From the NCBI GenBank assembly GCA_963932465.1, contig OZ010795.1, positions 473,670,806 to 473,734,805 of the forward strand: DNA of 64,000 nt. Direction: 5' to 3'. Below the pieces are notes generated by a model. That model was not told the origin of the DNA. It saw only the letters and a program-made list of their open reading frames with translations, and made no database searches. Position 1 is the stretch's first letter, and each line of letters starts with the position of its first letter. The position numbers and the translations under genes are program-made. This document shows positions 46,417 to 56,278 of the stretch, one piece after another. The DNA comes from Maratus speciosus. Lineage: Eukaryota > Arthropoda > Arachnida > Araneae > Salticidae.

Positions 46417-48558
46417 TAGGGGTGCACAACCTTTTTAAGAGAAGGGCCACTTTCAAAAATGTCTGGGTTGTCGAGGGTCACATCAGAGAATTCTATTTCT
46501 GGGAGGTGTGTGTGTGTGTGTGGGGGGGGGTGTTACCCCTCTAGGTTCCCCTACCCATACAACATGTCCAATTCAGTTGGCAAGGATATATCAACAGTTT
46601 ACGTTTGTATATATAACAAGGATTAATTTGAAAGAGTGATAATATTCCTGTACTTTATTCGGGGGAGTAAATTTTATTTTATTAAAAGTGCTAAAAATCA
46701 AACATAGGCATGAAAATGGCTGGTGCCGAAAAAAAAATGAGAACTTTATGAACGAAGGGGACAGGAAGAGCCGATCAACAACATTTGAGATTTTTACGGG
46801 CCTGATCAACGAAATTTGTGATTTTCCCGCGTTTGATCGACAAAATTAGCGATTTTTCCGCTCCGGATCGACGAAATTCCCTATCTTACCGCACCTGGTC
46901 AACGAAATTCCTATTATTCTGCACCTGATCGGCTATATTTGCGATTTTTCCGCGCCTGATCGACAAAATGTGCGATTTTTTCGGGCCCGCTCAACGAAAT
47001 TCGCGATTTTTAGGATCCCTATCGACAAAAACTCATGATTTTTTTCGTACAAGAACGACGAAATTTCCGATTTTTCCGCTTCTGACCGATGAGATTCGCC
47101 ATTTTTCCGCGAACGATCAACGAAATTCGGGATTCTTAACTGACTTTGACGAAATTTGCGATTTGTTCTCGCAATAATCTGACGGAAGTCGCAACTTTCC
47201 CGCAGCTAATCAATGAAATTTTCAATTTTTCTGCGCATCATCGAGAAAAGTCGCATTTTTTCTGTGCCTGACAACGAAATTTGCAATTTTTCCGAGCCAG
47301 ATCGACAAATTCGCGATATTATCGTGCCAAACCAACGAAATTTGCGATTTTTCCGTGTCCGTTCGACGAAGCTTGCGATTTTTCCGAGCCCGATCAACGA
47401 ACTTCGTGATTCTTAACTGACTGACGAAATTCCCGATAAACAGACGAATCACGCGATTTTTCCGCACCTATTTGACAACATTTGCGATTTTTCCACACCC
47501 GATAACGAAATTCACGATTCCTGACTGACTGACGAAATTTGCAATTCTTTCCCGCGGCAAATTGACGAAATTCGCGATTTTTTTCACGCGACTTACGAAA
47601 CTCAATATTTTTTCGCAGTCGACCAAGAAAGTTCGCAATTTTTTCGTGCATCATCAACAAAATTGACAATTTTTTCGTGCCCGATCAACGAAATTTGCGA
47701 TTTTTCCGGTCTTGACCGACAAAATTCGCTACTTTTCCGTGCCCGATCAATGAAATTCGCGATTTTTCCGATCCCGTTCGCCAAAATTCGCGATTTTTCC
47801 TTGCCCGACTTTTCCGTGCCTGATCAACCAAATTTGCGAATCTTTTCCACGCTTCAACTGTAAAATTCGCGATTTTTCTATGATCGATCAAGAAATTTGC
47901 GATTTTTCGACGCCTGACCTACAAAATTCGCGATTTTTCCGTGTGCGATCAATGAAATTCGCGATTTTTCCGAGTCTTATCGACAAAATTTGTTATTCTT
48001 CCGCACCCGATCAACGAAATTTGCGAGTGTTTCTCGCCCGATCTACAAAATTCCCAAATCTTAACTCACTGATAAAATTGGCAATTTTTTCCAGCTGCAA
48101 ATTGACGAAATTCGCGATATTTTCTCGCGACTGACGAAACTCCGCAGTCGATCAAAAAAATTTGCAATTTTTCCTCGCATCATCAACAAAATTTAAGATT
48201 TTTTTCGTCCCCGATCAGCGAAATTTTCGGGTTTTTTCTGTGCTTCATCGACCAAATTCGCGATTTTTCCGCGCCCGATCAAGGAAATTTGCGATTTTTC
48301 CGAGCCCGATCAAAGAAATTTGCGATTTTTCCGAGCATCATCGACAAAATTCGCTATTTTCCTGCGCCCGATCAACGAAATTCGCGATTCTTATTTGACC
48401 AACAAAATTTTCAAATTTTCCCGAAGAGAAATTAACGAAATTCACGATTTTTTCCTGCGACTTTTCGACAAAAATTGCAACTTTTTAATAACTTAGTTAT
48501 AAATTGACGAAGTTCGCGGGCCACTTTTGGCCCGCGGACCATAGGTTGTGCTTCCCTA
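46417..48558. mobile_element. Non-autonomous hAT element with 8-bp target duplication
   Basis: The ends TAGGGGTGCACAACCT and, inverted, TAGGGAAGCACAACCT are typical hAT termini. GTCTAAAG is duplicated exactly at 46409-46416 and 48559-48566, the 8-bp length diagnostic of hAT. No transposase is present. The interior is almost entirely a 31-bp minisatellite. Confidence 0.93.
46790..48480. repeat. 31-bp minisatellite inside hAT, roughly 54 units
   Basis: The unit resembles GATCAACGAAATTCGCGATT followed by TTTCCGTGCCC. Variants alter the last bases and every few hundred bases a shortened unit containing TTAACTGACTGACGAAAT occurs, hinting at a higher-order repeat. Because 31 is not a multiple of three, all frames sample the unit and give long spurious frames on both strands. 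Confidence 0.92.
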
Positions 48559-48831
48559 GTCTAAAGCGTCCTGTCTCGACCTTTTTTTAACTTTATCTTT
48601 AAAATTTATTTTCAAGAAAATACTGACATAAAGAATAGTTTTAGCGAAAACCGCAAAGGAATTGACCTATTTTTTCGTTTTTTAAAATCATTTGAAATTT
48701 TGGACCCTAAACTTTAATGGCACCTACCTCCTTCGGAAGACGTTTGGGACCCTTAGTTTCCCATTTAATATTGTTTGTCTTGATGTGTACTATCACCCCT
48801 TAAAGTTTTGCCCAAGAGTTCAGATTCACCC

Positions 48832-49700
48832 TATATATTGCATGCAATGTAAAATGTATGTATTATATCAGTTGAAGTTATATTTGTTGTAAGTATGTTG
48901 CATAAAATATATATGTAAGCATTCTTTGAGGTATGCTCATACTCATGTTATAAGATGTACGTAAGCGTGAAAGAGGGATAGAGGTAAGTTGGATGTACTT
49001 ATAAAGGTAAAATGTTAAGCTACTCATGCAATTGATTAACGTTTTAAGAAGTCTATGGGAAAATATATGTAAGCAAATGAAATCAAAGGTGTAAGGTGAC
49101 TGTGTCTAAATGTGCAAATAAGTATAAAATTAATATATTAACACATAATTTATCATTTCTCTATTTACAGGGCAGCTCGTATATACGGTATTTTGACAAG
49201 CAGTGCCATTTTTAAACACTTTTATTCAATTCAACCTGATTTTTAAGTGCCTTCGTAATTATATAAATACGTAACACCTATAGTCGTCGTTCGGCCCGTC
49301 TGTCTGTCCGTCCATCCACATATAACAGAGAAAAACTACCCAACTGAATGGTCTAAAAATTTAAATGTATAATTGTTACAAAATTTTGTCGAGTCATTTC
49401 AAATTTTATGAAAATCGGATGTATAGTTTAATGACAGGGGCAGCCAAAAACTTTCCGTTACATTACGGCCTATGGGAAAAAATTATCATTAAAAGTGCAT
49501 TTTAATGATGTTACAGCCTTCGAACAGAACGAAATTGATATGCTCTTATGAAGTGCACTAAAGCATACATTCAGTACAATATGCGGTGCAAAATATATTT
49601 CTAAAACTAGTTATAGTACGAACGCACCTCATTTGCCACGTTTGACGTGCAATTTCCAACTTATTGTATATAAAGACGGAATTTCGTAATCAATTTTTAA
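48832..49700. other. No gene; old repeat tail
   Basis: An acceptor-like TTTACAG at about 49164-49170 has no usable frame behind it. 49290-49460 has CCCGTCTGTCTGTCCGTCC and TGACAGGGGCAGCCAAAAAC, typical of arthropod dispersed repeats I cannot name. Confidence 0.4.
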
Positions 49701-50329
49701 CCCACTTCTTGCTATGCTAGAATTATAAAAATTATGCTCGCAGATGTGTTTCCGATGACAATACAACATTTTAATATTTTTAGGATTTAATTATAAATAA
49801 CTTTAATTATAAATTAATACATTAATTTTAAGGCATTTTCCCGTTAGCCCGACACAAGAGATAAATCACGCAATATTTTCTGTAACTCATACATTTGTAT
49901 GGGAGTTGAAAAAACAATGGATTTACAATATACACGCCAATACACGTTCGCCAAAATAGACCAAATGACTGTGAAACTGTATTAATGAAACCTTTCTAAA
50001 TCTAAAACGTAGAAAATGTATTAAGAAAAAAAAAATTAAGCGTGCAATATTTAAAATAAAATACACTTTTATCAATTAATAGTTTAATATTAATTCATTT
50101 AGGATTATACGTTGAGAAATCAATTTAAAAATTCTAAAAAGATAGTTTAAATAATGTATTATTTCTTCTTTCCAGTTGCCATATCTTGCAAAGAAACCGA
50201 CGCAAAATGATATATTTTTTAAGCCCCCGGTACGGTATGCTATTTCTTTCTCCCAGCTTATTTTGTGTCGTCTCCAAACAATAACGTTACCTTACAGAAG
50301 CGAGTCGTAAAACAGAGCAGTACGATTAA

Positions 50330-50456
50330 ATACTCTATAGCAATTTTTTTAACTTCTAAGCATCACACATTTTCAATTTTAATACCGTCGTATTGGGAAA
50401 AAAGTACTTTTGAATGCAATTTGTTTGAAAACTGCATCTCCATTTATTTTTGAAAT

Positions 50457-50487
<31 letters not shown>

Positions 50488-51234
50488 TTGTAGTTTTTGG
50501 AGCCATTTGCTTAATATTGGTAACGGAAGTGCTCCATTTTTGTAAAAAGTAAAGGAAAAATAGTTGTAAAATATTAATTAAATATTTTTTTTATAATTTT
50601 TATATAGCAGTCGAAAGAAAATGTAATTGAATATCCCATTGTAGTTATATAATATATGTAATGAAAAATAAAAATTGTTGTGACTTGTTGTTGTTTCTAT
50701 GTATAATAAGGATCATTCGAGGCGACAGCCATTGTAGCTATAGGCCCCAAAGTATTCTCCACTTCGGTGGACTTCAAATGTCAAATGTCGAAAACGTAAT
50801 TAAAATACGTGCTATTTTGAAAAAATATAAGCGAATGATTTCCGTTAAAACATGGAGCTATTATAAACTATATTTAATTTTAAGTGTCTATATTAATGTT
50901 ACAAACAAATGAAGGTCTATGAATCATTAGACAGCCGTTTTTTTTTTTTTTTTTTTTTTTTGTCGAGTTCTTTTAATGACGGCATCTTTTTGCTGCATTT
51001 GTGTATTATTTCGCGATAGTGACGTCCTATGCATATTTTACTGTAGATGTTTAAGAGTGGATCGTACGTGGAATTCTTAAGCGGATGCGAATGACGTCAT
51101 TTTGCATAAAATAAAAGCATGTGTTGTAAGTCTTAATATTGAAATATATTTTGTACTATTTATGTGTACATACATTTATTTTTTCATCGTGGGGCGACAC
51201 TAAATTCTGAAAAAACAGAATTCCTGTTTTCTAG
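50330..51234 (+). mobile_element. Helitron family C copy with intact 3' end
   Basis: It starts with a module shared with Helitron E (CTTCTAAGCATC through TGAATGCAATTTGTTTGAAA). It continues through TGTAGTTTTTGGAGCCATTT and the TTTCGCGATAGTGACGTC and GCGGATGCGAATGACGTCA blocks. It ends with hairpin AATTCTG/CAGAATT and CTAG at 51231-51234, followed by T. The true left end may be nearer 50180. Frames inside (50265-50453, 50661-50912) are repeat sequence. Confidence 0.75.
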
Positions 51235-51465
51235 TAATAAATTTACTTTCTTGCGTTTTCTACCAAGCACGAAAAAACAGTGAATTTTTCATAATCGAGT
51301 TCGGAGCCCACGGCCAAATCAATGTATTTAAACAGAAATTTTGGGAGAAAAACATGAAATGTAGTCGAAAAATTACCCGTGATTTTCAAGATAAACAATG
51401 AATGCTTATAAAAAAGTGTTTAAAACAAATACTATTTTTACTTTTATGCTTACTACTTATTTCAG

Positions 51466-51540
51466 GTCCGCCACTGAAATAGACATTAAAGCTGAAAAGT
51501 GCAACTTGTAATAATATTCATTTCAATTTGAATAAATAAT
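51466..51540 (+). other. Candidate alternative last exon with poly(A) signal
   Basis: A good acceptor (TTACTACTTATTTCAG, ending 51465) is followed by GT CCG CCA CTG AAA TAG, which in phase with the Sushi donor would read G-P-P-L-K-stop. AATAAA lies at 51531-51536. The phase match and a poly(A) signal about 50 bases after the stop favour a real terminal exon. The short coding part makes it weak evidence alone. It would give the Sushi gene a 9.1-kb last intron spanning the hAT nest, as an alternative to 45519-45631. Confidence 0.35.
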
Positions 51541-52125
51541 TCTACACTCCCTATAAAAAATCATAATGAAACGAATTTGAATAACGATTTTATGAAACGA
51601 TTAATACATGAACCCAAATAAATGAATCGAATTTATGAAATGCTTAAATTCGCGGTTAGTAGTTTAATTTTGTTAAATCGATTAGCAGCCATACTAATAG
51701 TCAAAGGTAAAGAGACAGGGATAAAGATAAAGAGACAGACATAAATTAAGAGACACACAGATGTAAAATGACAGGGATAAGGAGACCGACACAGATAAAG
51801 AGAGAGACAACAGATTAAGAGACAAAGTTGAAAGAACACGTGTAAAGAGACAAGATAAAGAGACATGAATAAAAAGATTTAAAGAGATCGATATAAAGAG
51901 ACGAAAACAGAAAAAAACGACAGCGATAATGAGACCCAGGCTAAGAGAAAGATGAAGACACACGGATAAAGACAGAGATATAAAGAAGCAGAGATTAAGA
52001 GACACTGAAAAAGAGATAGGATTAAAAAGACAGCAATGAAGAGATAGAGTTAAAGATACAGCGTTAAAGAGACACAGATAAAGAGAGAGATATATAAAGA
52101 GAGACAATAAATATCAATAAAAATA
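51541..52125 (+). mobile_element. Helitron 5' end followed by GAGACA-rich minisatellite
   Basis: TCTACACTCCCTATAAAAAA then TCATAATGAAACGAATTT matches the 5' end of the complete Helitron at 30073. It begins five bases after AATAAA of the candidate exon. From about 51700 to 52107 the sequence is irregular 10-20-bp units of AAAGAGACA type. A 137-codon Ser/Leu/Tyr/Cys-only minus-strand frame is read-through of that repeat. Confidence 0.65.
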
Positions 52126-52192
52126 CTAGAAAACAGGAATACTGCTTTTTCAGAATTTAGTGTCACCCCCGATGAAAAAAAAAACATATATC
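52126..52192 (-). mobile_element. Helitron family C 3'-end fragment
   Basis: This is the inverted copy of the 3' terminus: CTAG at 52126-52129 with A before it on the plus strand, then the hairpin. It is cut off by the 5' end of Helitron E at 52193. Confidence 0.7.
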
Positions 52193-52948
52193 TCTATATA
52201 ATAAAAGCCAGTGTAACGCTGGGCGGGGCGAATCCATTAATCTTACCAGTCTCCCAGGAAGAGACTCAAGGGATAAAGGATCCATTCTCCCATTGGTTGA
52301 CAAGAAACAAGAATCCCGCGATTACTTCTCAAGGTTACAAGTACTGATAATTGAGCAGTATTAGACACTTCTTCTTAACAAATCAGTGCAAGGCACATCG
52401 CATTACACCACCAAAATAAATCGCCAAGTGTCACTTGAGATTATTTCAAGTATTAAGTTGCAATCATATTAAATTTTCTTTGCGACATGTAAGGAATTTT
52501 AATTTATTTCTCATATAAAGTGATTCACGGAAAACAATGATATGGTATTTTTTAAAATATCCTTTTTTTTTCCTGCAAAAAATTGATAAAACTGACTTTC
52601 TTTTAAAAAAGTAATCAATTTAAATATTTTAGGCTTCTTATTTTGTAACTTATTTTTAAATTACATATTACTTATATTTTCCTTTTCTATATACAGGTGT
52701 ACGTAAATTTAAACTTAAAAAAAAAAAAAAATCAAACATATTCCATATTTTAAAAGTAAAAAATTAATATTTATACGAAAAGTAAAATTAATAATTTTTG
52801 ACTTATAGCTTTGCATCAGGAGGACAGAAGCTTAGGGGATTAGACCCCCCCCCCCCCTGAAATAATATCCTGGCATTTTGTAACTTATTTTTAAATTACA
52901 CATTACTCATATTTTCCTTTTCTATATACAGGTGTATGTAAATTTAAA

Positions 52949-52981
<33 letters not shown>

Positions 52982-53770
52982 AATTTAGCAAATTACAACG
53001 ACCATTTGGAAAACGATTTTTTTTTAAGACTAAAATTTAAGACATAAAAAACTGCACGGAGTTGATCATACATTACGTACGCCATGAATTAAGCATTATG
53101 TGCATTACGTGTTATTACACGTAAAAATTGCAAGCCAAAAATATCGCCTGCGACCCGTCAGATTTCATGAAACTTATGTATTATCCACCTGAAACTTACT
53201 TAAATATCCAAGCATTTCATTGACTGTTCGGGAAAAGGCTTTTCCATCGTCAGATTTCCAAGAAATCTGACGGCCAATTTTAAATGAAATTTCATTCTTA
53301 AACTTCTAAACATCCGACAATATTACTTTTTACACCGTCGGATAGAGAAAAAAATGTACTTTTAAATGCAATTTGTTTGAAAGCTGTATCTCAATTTGTT
53401 TCTGAGATATTCATTTTTTTTTAATTACTTTTTTGTCATAGTGGCAACAGAAAGTATCCATCGTTGTTGAAATTAAAGGGAAATACAGATTACTGTATAG
53501 ACCAATCAGAAAACGAATAAATTGCGGATTAAACCAATGAAAACCTTCAGATATGCTTTTCATTTCCCATCCTGACGAGAACAATAACCATTTTTCCAAA
53601 TGGTTAAAAAAAAAAACAAAAAAAAAAAACATATCCCATATTTTAAAAGTAAAAAATTAATATTTATACGAAAAGTAAAATTAATAATTTTTGATTTATA
53701 GCTTTGCATCAAGAGAACAGAAGGTTAGGGGATTTGACGGTTGGGATTCAACCCGAGATACTTATTTATT
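52193..53770 (+). mobile_element. Helitron family E, copy A
   Basis: The 5' end TCTATATAATAAAAGCCAGT is Helitron-like. The body matches copy B (54661-56278) almost throughout, including an internal duplication around CTTTTCTATATACAGGTGTA and a perfect CGTCAGATTT/AAATCTGACG hairpin at about 53252-53277. Homology ends after TTATTTATTAATCAA. No CTRR-plus-hairpin 3' end is visible at the right edge. Confidence 0.75.
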
Positions 53771-54159
53771 AATCAATATACATATTAAAAAAAATCTGGA
53801 GGGGGGAGGAAGGGGGGTAAACGATAAAATACAATTTCAAAGTGTTATTAAAAAAAATAGTATTATTTCAATAGTTGCAGCACACTGTTTTAATTACGCA
53901 CTTTTATTGCATATTTATTACATTTTTGTTTTATTAAGAAATCTTAATTTTGTTATAGTAGTATTTTAGCCGGAAAAACGGGTTTACCCAGAAATATTGT
54001 AAATGCTAATTGTGTGTTTATTGGAACATAAACTAGCCGAACTTTGCTCATCTAAACGCTTCCATATTGTCAATTATTTTTTTTTATCAGTTTTTCAAAT
54101 TTTAAGTGAAAAACACAATTTTTACCCACTACATTCACACTAGTGTATATATAAATTAT
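53771..54159. other. Spacer between Helitron segments, no gene
   Basis: A G-rich GGAGGGGGGAGGAAGGGGGG patch (about 53798) precedes AT-rich sequence. The frame at 53691-53969 straddles the Helitron edge and is unsupported. Confidence 0.4.
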
Positions 54160-54657
54160 ACAAAACATATTCCAATTTTAAGACTTACAGCACATGCTTT
54201 TATTTTATGTAAAATGACGTCATTCGTATCCGCTTAAGAATTGCACATTTACGATCCACTCTTTAACATCTACAATAAAGTAGGCATAAGACGTCACTAT
54301 CGCGAAATAATATACAAATGCAGCAAAAAAATGCCGTCATTAAAGAAACTCGACCAAAAAAAAAAACCCGGCTGTCTAATGATTCATAGGCCTTCATTTG
54401 TTTGTGACATCAATATAGATACTTAAAATTAAATATAATTTATAATAGCTCCATGTTTTAACAGAAAACATTCGTTTATATTTTTTTCAATATAGCACGT
54501 ATTTTAATTGCATTTTCTTTCGGTTGTTATGAAAAAATGGTAACAAAAATATATAATTAATATTTTACTACTATTTTTCCTTTACTTTCTACAGAAATGG
54601 CGTACTTCCGTTGCCAATATTAAGCAAATGGCTCCAAAAACTACAAAAAAAAATAAT
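54160..54657 (-). mobile_element. Helitron family C copy, inverted, truncated
   Basis: This is the reverse complement of 50490-51150, from AAAATGACGTCATTCGTATC to GGCTCCAAAAACTACA. Its 3' hairpin and CTAG are missing. It abuts the 5' end of Helitron E copy B head to head. Confidence 0.75.
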
Positions 54658-54660
54658 ATT

Positions 54661-55423
54661 TCTATATAATAAAAGCCAGTGTAACGCTGGGCGGGGCGAA
54701 TCCATCAATCTTACCAGTCTCCCAGGAAGAGACTCAAGGGATAAAGGATCCATTCTAACATTGGTTGACAAGAAACAAGAATCCCGCGATTACTTCTCTA
54801 GGTTACAAGTCCTGATAATTGAGCAGTAGCAGACACTTCTTCTTAACAAATCAGTGCAAGGCACATCGCATTACACCACCAAAATAAATCGCCAAGTGTC
54901 ACTTGAGATTATTTCAAGTATTAAGTTGCAATCATATTAAATTTTCTTTCCGACGTGTAAGGAATTTTAATTTATTTCTCATATAAAGTGATTCACGGAA
55001 AACAAAGATATGGTATTTTTAAAAATATCCCTTTTTTTTCCTGAAAAAAAATTGATAAAACTGACTTTCTTTTAAAAAAGTAATCAATTTAAATATTTTA
55101 GGCTTATTATTTTGTTACTTATTTTTAAATTACATATTACTTATATTTTCCTTTTCTATATACATGTGTACATAAATTTAAACTTAAAAAAATATATATA
55201 TCAAACATATTCCATATTTTAAAAGTAAAAAATTAATATTTATACGAAAAGTAAAATTAATAATTTTTTATTTATAGCTTTGCATCAGGAGGACAGAAGC
55301 TTAGGGGATTACCCCTCCCCCCCCCCCCCCCCCCTGAAATAATATCCTGGCATTTTGTAACTTATTTTTAAATTACACATTACTCATATTTTCCTTTTCT
55401 ATATACAGGTGTATGTAAATTTG

Positions 55424-55459
<36 letters not shown>

Positions 55460-56278
55460 TTTAGCAAATTACAACAACCATTTGGAAAACGATTTTTTTG
55501 AAGACTAAAATTTAAGACATAAAAAATCGCACGGAGTTGATCATACATTACGTACGCCATGAATTAAGCATTAATAGTCTTATTACACGTAAAAATTGCA
55601 AGCCAAAAATATCGCCTGCGACCCGTCAGATTTCATGAAACTTATGTATTATCCACCTGAAAAACGTAAATATCCAAGCATTTCATTGGCTGCTCGGGAA
55701 AAGGCTTTTCCATCGTCAGATTTCCAAGAAATCTGACGGCCAATTTTAAATTAAATTTCATTCTTAAACTTCTAAACATCCGACAATATTACTTTTTACA
55801 CCGTCGGATAGAGAAAAAAATGTACTTTTAAATGCAATTTATTTGAAAGCTGTATCTCAATTTGTTTCTGGGTTATTATTATTTTTTTGTGTAGTTTTTA
55901 TTACTTTTTTGTCATAGTGGCAACAGAAAGTATCCATCGTTGTTGAAATTAAAGGGAAATACAGATTACTGTATAGACCAATCAGAAAACGAATAAACTG
56001 CGGATTAAACCAATGAAAACCTTCAGATATGCTTTTCATTTCCCATCCTGACGAGAGCAATAACCATTTTTCCAAATGGTTAAAAGAAAAAAAAAAAAAA
56101 CAAAAAAAAAAAAAAAAAAAAAAAAAAAACATATCCCATATTTTAAAAGTAAAAAAATAAAATATTTATACTAAAAGTAAAATTAATAATTTTTGATTTA
56201 TAGCTTTGCATCAGGAGGACAGAAGCTTAGGGGATTTGACGGTTGGGATTCAACCCGAGATACTTATTTATTAATCAA
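54661..56278 (+). mobile_element. Helitron family E, copy B
   Basis: It has the same 5' terminus as copy A, 2468 bp downstream of it, with near-identical sequence to TTATTTATTAATCAA. It ends against Helitron F copy 1. Long C and A runs differ between the copies. The 91- and 73-codon minus-strand frames in the two copies are the same repeat sequence. Confidence 0.75.

Larger units (their letters stand above)
45836..48831. mobile_element. Foldback element split by a hAT insertion
   Basis: The left arm is 45836-46238. The right arm is 46270-46416 continued at 48567-48831 after the hAT. Landmarks are GGGAGAATCTAAACTCTTAG (left edge) with GAGTTCAGATTCACCC (right edge), and GCTCAAAATCTGAATCGTTG with its complement next to a loop of about 30 bases. 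Without the hAT the element would be about 850 bp. Its edges resemble those at 12932-13541. Confidence 0.9.

Noticed and set aside
46968..48398. Many 60-90-codon frames on both strands
   Set aside because: They are read-through of the 31-bp minisatellite; the same core appears in every frame.
49164..49260. Splice acceptor TTTACAG with a downstream exon
   Set aside because: No open frame of useful length or coding composition follows.
51694..52107. 137-codon minus-strand frame rich in Ser, Leu, Tyr and Cys, resembling a membrane protein
   Set aside because: It is the complement of a GAGACA/AAAGAGA simple repeat, with no coding signature.
53411..56132. Two near-identical minus-strand frames (FNHLEKWLLFSSGWEMKSIS type)
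   Set aside because: They are the same segment in Helitron E copies A and B, with no conserved domain; homology is at the DNA level across non-coding flanks too.
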